A stretch of DNA of 10,564 nt, taken from contig DPCK01000141.1 of the NCBI GenBank assembly GCA_003516285.1, positions 4,230 to 14,793 on the forward strand, written 5' to 3'. This document shows, one piece after another, positions 1 to 5,762 of the stretch (the first letter of the stretch is position 1; every line of letters starts with the position of its first letter). The translations under genes were made by a program, and so were the position numbers. Source of the stretch: Lutibacter sp. (GTDB lineage: Bacteria > Bacteroidota > Bacteroidia > Flavobacteriales > Flavobacteriaceae). The notes below the pieces were generated by a model. It was not told where the DNA came from and ran no database searches. It saw only the letters and a list, made by a program, of their open reading frames with translations.

Positions 1-426
1 GATCGCAAGAAAGAAATGTTTAAAACATCGGGCGGAAAATACATCGCGCCAACGGCCATTGAAGGATTGTTGAAAGAATCACGTTTTATTGAACAGGCAA
101 TGGTGATTGGAGAAGGCCAAAAAATGCCGGCAGTGATTATTCAGCCTCATTATGAATTTTTATTGGCTTGGGCAAAACGCAAAGAACTGCAATTTGACGG
201 TTCAAATGAAGGCGTGATACAGCTTAAAAAAGTGATTAAACGCATCCAAAAAGAAATTGATTTTGTCAATGAAAAATTAGGTCAATGGGAACAGGTAAAA
301 GCCTTTGAGCTGACACCGGAAATTTGGAGCGTGGAAAATAATATGCTAACGCCCACCTTAAAAATGAAACGAAAAATTATTTTACAAAAATATGGCCATT
401 TGTGGGCCAAAATCTATAAAAATTAA
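1..426 (+). CDS. Long-chain fatty acyl-CoA ligase, C-terminal fragment cut by window edge
   Basis: This is the last 141 codons of an AMP-forming acyl-CoA synthetase, in frame from base 1 to the TAA at 424-426. The family activates fatty acids in two steps, through an acyl-adenylate, to acyl-CoA. The visible part is the mobile C-terminal lid. It opens with DRKKEMFKTSGGKYIAP, matching the conserved (G/D)RKKE..KTSGGKY hinge, and carries the MLTPTLKMKR segment that normally holds the catalytic lysine near the end. The AMP-binding P-loop lies upstream of the window. It closely resembles the C-terminus of the next gene: both contain SRFIEQ, VIGEGQKMPA, FELTPE and LTPT, and a 22-base stretch of DNA around the SGGKY codons is the same in both, so the two are tandem paralogues. 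The ATG at 16 is internal, not a start. Family call is firm; chain-length preference cannot be read from this fragment. Confidence 0.9.
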   Translation, partial: DRKKEMFKTSGGKYIAPTAIEGLLKESRFIEQAMVIGEGQKMPAVIIQPHYEFLLAWAKRKELQFDGSNEGVIQLKKVIKRIQKEIDFVNEKLGQWEQVKAFELTPEIWSVENNMLTPTLKMKRKIILQKYGHLWAKIYKN

Positions 427-450
427 TTTTAACGAATGCAACAAGCCTTC

Positions 451-480
451 TTGTGAATTCCCTTTTATTTTTATACTTTG
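451..480 (+). promoter_or_regulatory. Candidate Bacteroidota promoter for the second acyl-CoA ligase
   Basis: A TTG at 451-453 stands 18 bases before TATACTTTG at 472-480. The Bacteroidota pattern is a -33 TTG-type box, then a spacer of roughly 17-23 bases, then TAnnTTTG at -7. The -7 box here has one extra base between TA and TTTG. Transcription would begin near 485, about 20 bases before the ATG at 507. This supports 507 as the start and suggests that the second ligase gene has its own promoter within the 80-base gap. Inferred from pattern only. Confidence 0.45.
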
Positions 481-506
481 CGAGTACACTATTCAACCCA
501 AATAAA

Positions 507-2291
507 ATGCCAAGAGAAATTACCCGATTGTTCGATTTTGCCTATTACCAACTCGAAAAATACAATTTAGAGCAGGCTTTTACCACAAAATATAATGGAA
601 AATGGGTGTCAACATCCACCCGGGAATATATAGACAAAGCCAACGCAATTAGCCGTGGTTTATTGAGATTGGGCGTAAAACCCGGCGATAAAATTGCCGT
701 TATTACGTCGGCCAACCGAACAGAGTGGAATATTCTGGATATTGGGATTATGCAATTGGGAGCCATCAGCATTCCTATTTATCCGACAATTTCTAAGGAA
801 GAATATGAATATATTTTCAACCATTCAGAAGCCATTTATTGTTTTTTATCCGATTCCGTGCTTTATGACAAAGCAATTTCCGCTAAAAAAAATGCTCCTT
901 TTTTAAAAGAAATCTATTCATTTGAGAAAATTGAAGGCTGCAAAAATTGGGAAGAAGTATTGGCCCTTGGAAAAGACGAAAACAACCAGCCCGAAGTTGA
1001 GGCACTAAAAGATATTGTAAAATCAGCTGATTTGGCGACTATTATTTACACCTCGGGAACCACCGGAAAACCAAAAGGCGTGATGCTTTCGCACAACAAT
1101 ATTGTTACCAATGTATTGGACAGTTTTCCCAGATTGCCATTAATTTTAGGAACCACAAGAACCTTGAGTTTTTTGCCGATTTGTCATATTTTTGAACGGA
1201 TGTTGCACTACTTATACCAGTACTCAGGAACTTCCATTTATTTTGCGGAATCCATTGAAAAACTTGGGGAAAACATCAAAGAAACCAATCCAAATTTAAT
1301 GTCGGTTGTACCGCGTTTGCTGGAAAAAATATATGATGGCATCATCGCAAAAGGATCTGAATTAAAGGGAATAAAACGCGCATTGTTCTTTTGGGCAGTT
1401 GAATTGGGCTTAAAATATGAGCCTTACGGCAAAAATGGTTTATTTTATGAAATGCAATTGGGTATTGCCAACAAGATCATATTTGTAAAATGGCGCGAGG
1501 CTTTGGGCGGAAATTTAACCACGATGGTTTCCGGAAGCGCGGCTTTGCAACCACGATTGGCCAGAATTTTTTCTGCGGCAAAAATGCAGGTTATGGAAGG
1601 TTACGGATTAACAGAAACATCACCGGTAGTTTCCGTAAATATGTATAAAGAGAATCTTTTTAAAATTGGAACTGTTGGAAAACCTATTGGCAATGTGGAA
1701 GTTAAGATTGCTGAAGACGGCGAGATATTGGTAAAAGGCCCAAATGTGATGCTTGGTTATTATAAAGATCCTGAAAAAACGGCAAGTGTTATGACTGGAG
1801 AATATTTCCATACAGGAGATAAAGGTGAAGTTGATGCGGACGGATTTCTTAAAATTACCGGCCGCAAAAAAGAGATTTTTAAAACATCGGGCGGAAAATA
1901 TATTGTTCCTGCATTGCTTGAAAATCAGATGAAACAATCTCGATTTATTGAGCAAATTATTGTGATTGGCGAAGGCCAAAAAATGCCTGCGGCGATCATA
2001 CAGCCTAACTTTGATTTTCTAAGAAAATGGGCGAAAATTCATCACGAACCAATTCTTCAAAACAATCAGGATTTAATTGAAAATCCGATTGTTATTGAGC
2101 GGATTCAGCAAGAAATTGATGAAGGAAATAAAAATTTCGGCAAATGGGAAACGATCAAAAGATTTGAACTGACGCCCGAAGTTTGGGGAATTGACAACGG
2201 ACTGTTAACGCCGACTATGAAACCTAAGCGCGACGAAATTATTTCGAGATACAAACAGCTGTACAATAAAATATACGAGATAAAGGAATAA
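507..2291 (+). CDS. Long-chain fatty acid--CoA ligase (AMP-binding, FadD/FAA-like)
   Basis: Complete 594-residue AMP-forming ligase that converts long-chain fatty acids to acyl-CoA for beta-oxidation or lipid synthesis; it probably acts at the cytoplasmic face of the membrane. Visible motifs, numbered from M at 507: P-loop YTSGTTGKPKG at 181-191; FLPICHIFER at 222-231, typical of long-chain enzymes; YGLTETSP at 366-373; TGD at 436-438; hinge GRKKEIFKTSGGKY at 452-465; and LTPTMKPKR near the end with the expected catalytic lysine. The frame stays open upstream to a GTG at 453, but that adds 18 hydrophobic residues not seen in relatives as I recall them and would overlap the likely promoter at 451-480. 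The ATG at 507 gives the usual family length and a start (MPREITRLFDFAYYQLEKYN) typical of flavobacterial members. It directly follows a paralogue ending at 426. Substrate range is not determined. Confidence 0.93.
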   Translation: MPREITRLFDFAYYQLEKYNLEQAFTTKYNGKWVSTSTREYIDKANAISRGLLRLGVKPGDKIAVITSANRTEWNILDIGIMQLGAISIPIYPTISKEEYEYIFNHSEAIYCFLSDSVLYDKAISAKKNAPFLKEIYSFEKIEGCKNWEEVLALGKDENNQPEVEALKDIVKSADLATIIYTSGTTGKPKGVMLSHNNIVTNVLDSFPRLPLILGTTRTLSFLPICHIFERMLHYLYQYSGTSIYFAESIEKLGENIKETNPNLMSVVPRLLEKIYDGIIAKGSELKGIKRALFFWAVELGLKYEPYGKNGLFYEMQLGIANKIIFVKWREALGGNLTTMVSGSAALQPRLARIFSAAKMQVMEGYGLTETSPVVSVNMYKENLFKIGTVGKPIGNVEVKIAEDGEILVKGPNVMLGYYKDPEKTASVMTGEYFHTGDKGEVDADGFLKITGRKKEIFKTSGGKYIVPALLENQMKQSRFIEQIIVIGEGQKMPAAIIQPNFDFLRKWAKIHHEPILQNNQDLIENPIVIERIQQEIDEGNKNFGKWETIKRFELTPEVWGIDNGLLTPTMKPKRDEIISRYKQLYNKIYEIKE

Positions 2292-2399
2292 GTTATTGGT
2301 TATAAGTTATACATTATGCGTTATGCGTTAAATGTTATCGGTTTGAAAAAAAACTTGAAACGTGAAACTTAAAACATTTAACTTTTAACTTTTAATAAT

Positions 2400-2407
2400 T
2401 ACTTTTA
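2400..2407 (+). promoter_or_regulatory. Weak candidate -7 box upstream of dnaX
   Basis: TACTTTTA matches the Bacteroidota -7 consensus TAnnTTTG at all fixed positions except the last. It lies 23 bases before the dnaX ATG. No TTG box is evident at the right distance upstream. The surrounding spacer (2292-2430) is low-complexity, with degenerate TTAT, GCGTTAT and TTTAACT repeats, so a chance match is quite possible. Confidence 0.22.
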
Positions 2408-2430
2408 CCATCCGAATAAAAAAATAATAT

Positions 2431-4140
2431 ATGGAACATTTTGTAGTATCAGCCCGTAAATACCGACCTCAAACATTTGAGGACGTCATTGGGCAACAAG
2501 CCATTACAAACACGCTTGAAAATGCTATAAAAAACAATCATTTGGCGCAGGCATTGTTGTTTACAGGTCCGAGAGGTGTTGGAAAAACGACCTGTGCGCG
2601 CATTTTGGCAAAAAAAATAAACCAGGCAAGCGGCGGAGATCTTGAGGAGGATTTTGCTTTTAACATTTTTGAATTGGATGCCGCTTCTAACAACTCGGTT
2701 GATGACATTCGGAATTTAAACGACCAGGTTCGCATTCCGCCACAAACCGGAAATTACAAGGTGTATATTATTGATGAGGTCCATATGTTATCGGCTTCTG
2801 CTTTTAACGCGTTTTTAAAAACCTTGGAAGAACCGCCGGCACACGCTATTTTCATATTGGCGACCACCGAAAAACACAAAATAATTCCGACCATACTTTC
2901 ACGCTGTCAGATATTTGATTTTAAGCGTATTGGTGTGTTGGATACCAAAAAATATTTAGAAAAAATAGCCATTCAGGAACATATTGAGGCAGAAGATGAC
3001 GCACTGCACATCATTGCCCAAAAAGCTGATGGCGCCTTGCGTGATGCACTTTCCATTTTTGACCGTGTGGTGAGTTTTTCGGGTAAAGAATTGACACGTA
3101 AAGCCGTTACCGAAAACCTGAATGTGCTGGATTACGATGAATATTTTAAAACCACCGATTTGTTGCTCGACAATAAAATCCCGGAAGTTTTGGTTCATTT
3201 CAATACCATTTTATCGAAAGGTTTTGACGGAAACCATTTTATCACCGGATTGGCTTCCCATTTTAGGGATTTGTTGGTGAGCAAAGACAAGATTACCATT
3301 GAATTATTGGAAGTAGGTGACAACGCCAAAAAGAAATATTTAAGTCAGGCAGAAAAATGTGATTTGAAATTTTTATTGCAGGGAATTGAATTGGCAAACG
3401 ACTGCGATTTAAAATACAAAAGCAGTAAAAATCAGCGATTGCTGGTTGAACTCGCCTTGATGCAACTGGCCTCTGTCACATTCGACGGAGAAAAAAAAAA
3501 CAATAAGCCTTTTATAATTTCGGCGGTAGTTTTTAGATCCAAAATCACTAAAAGAAGCAGTGCAAAATTTGTAAAAGAAGAAATTAAGATTGTTGCAAAG
3601 CAAGAAATTCAAGTAATAAATACGCCCGCAAAAATTGCCAAACCTAGCGTTGAAATTGTAAAACTTGAGTTGACCAATGCGCCAAGAAGATCTTCCGGCC
3701 TTTCCTTAAAAAGTTTAAAAACAAAAGCAGAAGTCTCCAAAATTGAAGTCGATTTTGAAGAAGTTGAAGGTTTGCCTGCAGACGTATTTTCGGAAAGCAA
3801 ATTATTGCTTCTTTGGGAAGCCTACATCAATATATTGATGGAAGACGGCAAAAAAAGTGTGGCTTCGATTATGAATTCAAATGTGCCGAGCGTTAAAAAC
3901 GGTATCATCCATTTTCAGTTGCCGAATGCGATGATGAAAGACCAGCTTGATCGGGCTAAATTTCCATTGGTTAAATATTTGCGCGAAAAATTAAACAATT
4001 ATAAATTGGATGTTGTTGTGGATGTGAATGAAGAAGAAACCAAGAAATATGCCTATACGCCAGATGAAAAATATCAAAAATTGAAAGAAAAAAACAGCGC
4101 GATTGAATTATTGAAGAAGACTTTTGATTTGGATATTTAA
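2431..4140 (+). CDS. dnaX: DNA polymerase III subunit gamma/tau
   Basis: DnaX is the motor subunit of the clamp loader, which uses ATP to load the sliding clamp and, in its tau form, links the loader to the polymerase and helicase. The 569-residue protein shows a RecA-like AAA+ module with Walker A GPRGVGKT (46-53), Walker B IIDEVH (113-118), sensor-1 region ATTEKHK (144-150) and the SRC arginine-finger motif (157-159). A helical collar domain ends near residue 350. A lysine-rich linker (about 355-450) follows, then a C-terminal domain (about 453-569) of flavobacterial type. The zinc-binding loop found between Walker A and ELDAASN in E. coli DnaX is shortened (NQASGGDLEEDFAFN) and has no cysteines. 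An A10 run at 3491-3500 (codons 354-357) sits exactly at the end of the collar domain, with an immediate -1 stop, so a short gamma form is plausible. The start MEHFVVSARKYRP is the usual flavobacterial N-terminus. Confidence 0.97.
   Translation: MEHFVVSARKYRPQTFEDVIGQQAITNTLENAIKNNHLAQALLFTGPRGVGKTTCARILAKKINQASGGDLEEDFAFNIFELDAASNNSVDDIRNLNDQVRIPPQTGNYKVYIIDEVHMLSASAFNAFLKTLEEPPAHAIFILATTEKHKIIPTILSRCQIFDFKRIGVLDTKKYLEKIAIQEHIEAEDDALHIIAQKADGALRDALSIFDRVVSFSGKELTRKAVTENLNVLDYDEYFKTTDLLLDNKIPEVLVHFNTILSKGFDGNHFITGLASHFRDLLVSKDKITIELLEVGDNAKKKYLSQAEKCDLKFLLQGIELANDCDLKYKSSKNQRLLVELALMQLASVTFDGEKKNNKPFIISAVVFRSKITKRSSAKFVKEEIKIVAKQEIQVINTPAKIAKPSVEIVKLELTNAPRRSSGLSLKSLKTKAEVSKIEVDFEEVEGLPADVFSESKLLLLWEAYINILMEDGKKSVASIMNSNVPSVKNGIIHFQLPNAMMKDQLDRAKFPLVKYLREKLNNYKLDVVVDVNEEETKKYAYTPDEKYQKLKEKNSAIELLKKTFDLDI
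3490..3506 (+). promoter_or_regulatory. Candidate slippage/frameshift site in dnaX giving a gamma form
   Basis: Codons 354-357 read GAA AAA AAA AAC, a run of ten A residues (3491-3500) that contains the -1 slippery heptamer A AAA AAC. In the -1 frame the next codons are CAA TAA, so translation would stop at 3504-3506 after about 358 residues. In the +1 frame a stop appears at 3515-3517, giving about 361 residues. Both products keep the ATPase and collar domains and lose the linker and tau-specific part. This parallels the known gamma forms: ribosomal frameshifting in E. coli dnaX and transcriptional slippage on an A-run in Thermus dnaX. No strong downstream hairpin is visible, and GGAG abuts the run, which is closer than the stimulatory Shine-Dalgarno site in E. 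coli. Function is inferred. Confidence 0.5.
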
Positions 4141-4150
4141 AAAAATATTT

Positions 4151-4277
4151 AACCGCAAAGGGCGCAAATCCTATTTTAAATTATTGACTGAACCCGTGTA
4201 TTCTATGATAAAAACCAATTCAATCCAAATTTGTTTTAACCGCAAGGAACGCAAAGTAAAAATCGCAAAGTGCGCAA
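4151..4277 (+). repeat. Dispersed CGCAAAG-type intergenic repeat units
   Basis: Three related units occur: AACCGCAAAGGGCGCAAA (4151-4168), AACCGCAAGGAACGCAAAG (4238-4256) and TCGCAAAGTGCGCAA (4263-4277). All share CGCAAnGnnCGCAAA. They lie in the 301-base gene-free spacer between dnaX and miaE. I recall units of this kind scattered through Flavobacterium spacers, but no function is known to me. The sequence between the units shows no open frame or other structure. Confidence 0.6.
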
Positions 4278-4319
4278 TTTTGTTTTAGTAAGCATTTGAT
4301 TACGCCATAAAAATCGTAA

Positions 4320-4345
4320 ACCTGCCGGCAGGCAGGCAGGCAGGT
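4320..4345 (+). repeat. GGCA tetranucleotide repeat fused to a CCTGCCGGCAGG palindrome
   Basis: The palindrome CCTGCCGGCAGG (4321-4332) runs into GGCA repeated four times (4327-4342) followed by GG. ACCTGCC at 4320-4326 can also pair with GGCAGGT at 4339-4345. This GC-rich block stands out sharply in an AT-rich spacer. It resembles GGCAGG-type intergenic repeats I associate with Flavobacteriaceae. A short tandem repeat like this may vary in copy number. Confidence 0.7.
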
Positions 4346-4362
4346 CTAAAATTGTAATTCAA

Positions 4363-4419
4363 TTTGCGTTAGGGAGTGAAGCGGAAAGCCCGACCCGCCA
4401 GTTGGCAGGGAACGCCAAA
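4363..4419 (+). repeat. Foldable GCGTT...AACGC repeat element upstream of miaE
   Basis: An outer stem pairs GCGTT (4366-4370) with AACGC (4411-4415), extended by TTT (4363-4365) against AAA (4417-4419) with C4416 bulged. An inner hairpin, CCCGCCA (4394-4400) / TGGC-A-GGG (4403-4410) with a single bulged A, abuts the outer stem directly, so the helices could stack. The 23-base loop between them contains GAAGCGGAAAGCCCGA. I recall longer relatives (beginning GCGTTAGGGATTGAAGCGG and ending AGCCCGACCC...AACGCC) as frequent intergenic elements in Flavobacterium. This copy looks like a short version. It ends 22 bases before the miaE ATG, so it could be in the leader. Whether it is a transcribed RNA or only a dispersed DNA repeat is unknown. 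Confidence 0.5.
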
Positions 4420-4441
4420 ATTAACCATAAATTGATGCCTT

Positions 4442-5023
4442 ATGTTAGGTTTAAAACTTCCTACCGACCCGCGCTGGGTGAACATTGCCGAGAAAAATAT
4501 TGATGAAATTTTGATAGACCACGCGCATTGCGAGCTAAAAGCGGCTTCAACGGCGAACTCTTTGATTATGAGTTTTCCGGAATATTCGGACCTGGTTACG
4601 GAAATGGTTGCGTTGGTGAAAGAAGAAATGAGCCATTTTAAGATGGTGCACGAACGATTATTGAAACGGGATGTTATTTTGGGACACGACCGAAAAGACG
4701 TTTACGTGAATAATTTGCTGAAATTTTTCCCGAAAGGCGGCAGCAGAACCACACAATTGGTGCACCGTTTGTTGTATGCAGCACTTATTGAAGCGCGAAG
4801 CTGTGAACGCTTTCGCTTACTTTCTGAAAACATAAAAGACCAAGAACTGGCGAAATTTTACCGCGATTTAATGGCATCGGAAGCAAATCATTATACCTTA
4901 TTTTTAGGTTTTGCCCGGAAATATGGCGACCGTGAAGAAGTGGACAAGAAATGGAATGATTTACTGGATTTTGAAGCCGAATTGATGAAAAATTTGGGAA
5001 TGCAGGAAACCATTCACGGGTAA
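4442..5023 (+). CDS. miaE: tRNA-(ms2io6A)-hydroxylase, MiaE-like diiron protein
   Basis: MiaE is a non-haem diiron monooxygenase that hydroxylates the isopentenyl side chain of the modified adenosine at position 37 of tRNAs reading UNN codons, after MiaA and MiaB act. The 193-residue protein has the ferritin-like four-helix pattern of metal ligands: E31 in HCELKAA, E62 and H65 in EEMSHF, E117 in ALIEARSCERF, and E147 and H150 in SEANHY. ARSCERF and KFYRDLMASEANHY are recognisable family signatures, and the length is normal. The ATG at 4442 is the only sensible start. An ATG seven bases earlier (4435) is out of frame and closes soon. No promoter consensus is clear upstream because the spacer is filled with repeats. 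The TAA stop forms the first bases of a perfect 20-base palindrome. It is followed 95 bases later by a small gene and then by mnmE, another tRNA-modification gene. Confidence 0.93.
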   Translation: MLGLKLPTDPRWVNIAEKNIDEILIDHAHCELKAASTANSLIMSFPEYSDLVTEMVALVKEEMSHFKMVHERLLKRDVILGHDRKDVYVNNLLKFFPKGGSRTTQLVHRLLYAALIEARSCERFRLLSENIKDQELAKFYRDLMASEANHYTLFLGFARKYGDREEVDKKWNDLLDFEAELMKNLGMQETIHG

Positions 5024-5040
5024 TTTTCAATTGAAAATTA
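5021..5040. repeat. Perfect 20-base palindrome at the miaE stop
   Basis: TAATTTTCAATTGAAAATTA equals its own reverse complement and includes the miaE stop codon (5021-5023). It could form an AT-rich hairpin in the mRNA 3' end, but there is no GC-rich stem or U-tract, so I do not call it a Rho-independent terminator. It abuts the next inverted repeat. Confidence 0.8.
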
Positions 5041-5099
5041 AAATTTCAGAAAAGAGAAGAAAATAGAGAATAGAAAATAGAGGCTAAAGCCTGAAATTT
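5041..5099. repeat. 9-base inverted repeat enclosing a purine-rich stretch
   Basis: AAATTTCAG (5041-5049) and CTGAAATTT (5091-5099) are perfect inverted repeats separated by 41 bases. The interior is A/G-rich (GAGAAGAAAATAGAGAATAG type) and ends in a smaller hairpin AGGCT-AA-AGCCT (5081-5092) that overlaps the right arm, so the two folds compete. The element fills most of the gap between miaE and the next gene and ends 19 bases before its ATG. Function unknown. Confidence 0.65.
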
Positions 5100-5118
5100 A
5101 TAATTACACAAATAAAAA

Positions 5119-5562
5119 ATGTTCAGCAAAGAGGAAGCGACGCAGTTGCGGAAAGAATTTTGGACCAGTTTCGGAAAATCTTTTCCGAGAAAATGGTTGA
5201 TGTACAATACGCAAATCAAGGATTTCAGCTTTAAGTTTGTGGCGGACAAAAATAAGGCGTTGGTATGTTTGGATATAGAATCGTTAGACAAAAATAAAAA
5301 TCAGCTGCTTTTTGACCAAGTCTTAGAATTGAAAAGCAATCTTACTGATGATTATTTACCGGATGTTATTTTTGATGAATTTTATCTGCTGGATAATGGT
5401 AAAATTATTCATAGAGTTTATGTGAAATACCATCGCGAATTTAATATTCACAATAAAAACACTTGGCAAGGAGCCTATAATTTTTTTAATGAAGCTATGC
5501 ATCAATTTGAGCTGTTTTATGAGGATTATGAAGATTTTATAAAACAGGCTGTTTATAATTAA
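5119..5562 (+). CDS. DUF4268-like small protein of unknown function
   Basis: A 147-residue acidic, soluble protein with no signal peptide or membrane segment. It starts MFSKEEATQLRKEFWTSFGKSFPRKW, which I recognise as the opening of flavobacterial proteins annotated with DUF4268. In other bacteria this domain is found at the end of larger proteins, some linked to nucleases, but the small standalone form has no known activity. Aromatic-rich blocks stand out: EFWTSFGKSFPRKW (13-26), FDEFYLLDNGKIIHRVYVKYHREF (85-108) and a C-terminal helix FELFYEDYEDFIKQAVYN (130-147). No catalytic motif is evident. It lies between miaE and mnmE on the same strand, so a link to tRNA metabolism is possible but unproven. 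The ATG at 5119 follows AAATAAAAA without a Shine-Dalgarno site, as is usual in this phylum. Family assignment is from memory. Confidence 0.75.
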   Translation: MFSKEEATQLRKEFWTSFGKSFPRKWLMYNTQIKDFSFKFVADKNKALVCLDIESLDKNKNQLLFDQVLELKSNLTDDYLPDVIFDEFYLLDNGKIIHRVYVKYHREFNIHNKNTWQGAYNFFNEAMHQFELFYEDYEDFIKQAVYN

Positions 5563-5614
5563 TAATTAGTGTTAAGTTTAGAGTTTTGAGTTTGAAAGAA
5601 AAACACACCCCTAA

Positions 5615-5640
5615 CCCCTCTCAAGAGGGGAATTTTATGT
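5615..5640 (+). terminator. Terminator-like GC hairpin after the DUF4268-like gene
   Basis: CCCCTC (5615-5620), loop TCAA and GAGGGG (5625-5630) form a perfect six-pair GC-rich stem, followed by AATTTTATGTTTT. It begins 53 bases after the stop at 5562 and stands in AT-rich DNA. The preceding ACACCCCTAACCCC is a common companion of this hairpin in Bacteroidota spacers as I recall, so it may be a dispersed repeat that also serves as a terminator. The T-tract is weak and interrupted. Confidence 0.5.
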
Positions 5641-5706
5641 TTTGCGATTTACCGTTGATTTTCTAATTTTTAATTTTTCTTCAATAACAAACCAATAAAT
5701 ACACAA

Positions 5707-5742
5707 TTAAACAAATAAACGGTTAAACAATTAATTAAACAA
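5707..5742. repeat. Three direct TTAAACAA repeats before the mnmE promoter
   Basis: TTAAACAA occurs at 5707-5714, 5723-5730 and 5735-5742, spaced 16 and 12 bases start to start. The inverted pair ACGGTT (5719-5724) and AACCGT (5745-5750) overlaps the array, with the right arm ending at the first base of the -7 box. The block lies just upstream of a promoter and could bind a regulator or act as an AT-rich upstream element, but the DNA is low-complexity and chance repeats are likely. Confidence 0.45.
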
Positions 5743-5749
5743 TAAACCG

Positions 5750-5757
5750 TAATTTTG
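5750..5757 (+). promoter_or_regulatory. Consensus -7 box TAATTTTG directly before mnmE
   Basis: TAATTTTG fits the Bacteroidota -7 consensus TAnnTTTG at every fixed position. Only five bases separate it from the ATG at 5763, so transcription would begin at or very near the start codon and the mRNA would be leaderless or nearly so. No TTG box is evident at about -33; the positions there are AT-rich and hold the TTAAACAA repeats. Confidence 0.55.
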
Positions 5758-5762
5758 CAACT

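Noticed and set aside
440..454. ACAAG-CCTT-CTTGT hairpin as a terminator after the first ligase
   Set aside because: Only five pairs, low GC, and it overlaps the better-supported promoter; the following T-rich DNA is typical of the spacer.
1620..1979. 119-codon minus-strand open frame inside the acyl-CoA ligase
   Set aside because: Antisense shadow of the conserved ligase core; no family resemblance and no upstream signals.
2292..2430. TTAT, GCGTTAT and TTTAACT repetitions before dnaX
   Set aside because: Degenerate low-complexity AT-rich DNA usual for this group; no consistent unit or fold beyond the weak -7 box match.
4153..4277. CRISPR-like array in the dnaX-miaE spacer
   Set aside because: The units are short, degenerate and irregularly spaced (about 87 and 25 bases), with no spacers of constant length and no cas genes.
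4435..4441. ATG seven bases before the miaE start
   Set aside because: It is out of frame with miaE and its reading frame closes within about 20 codons, with no conserved content.
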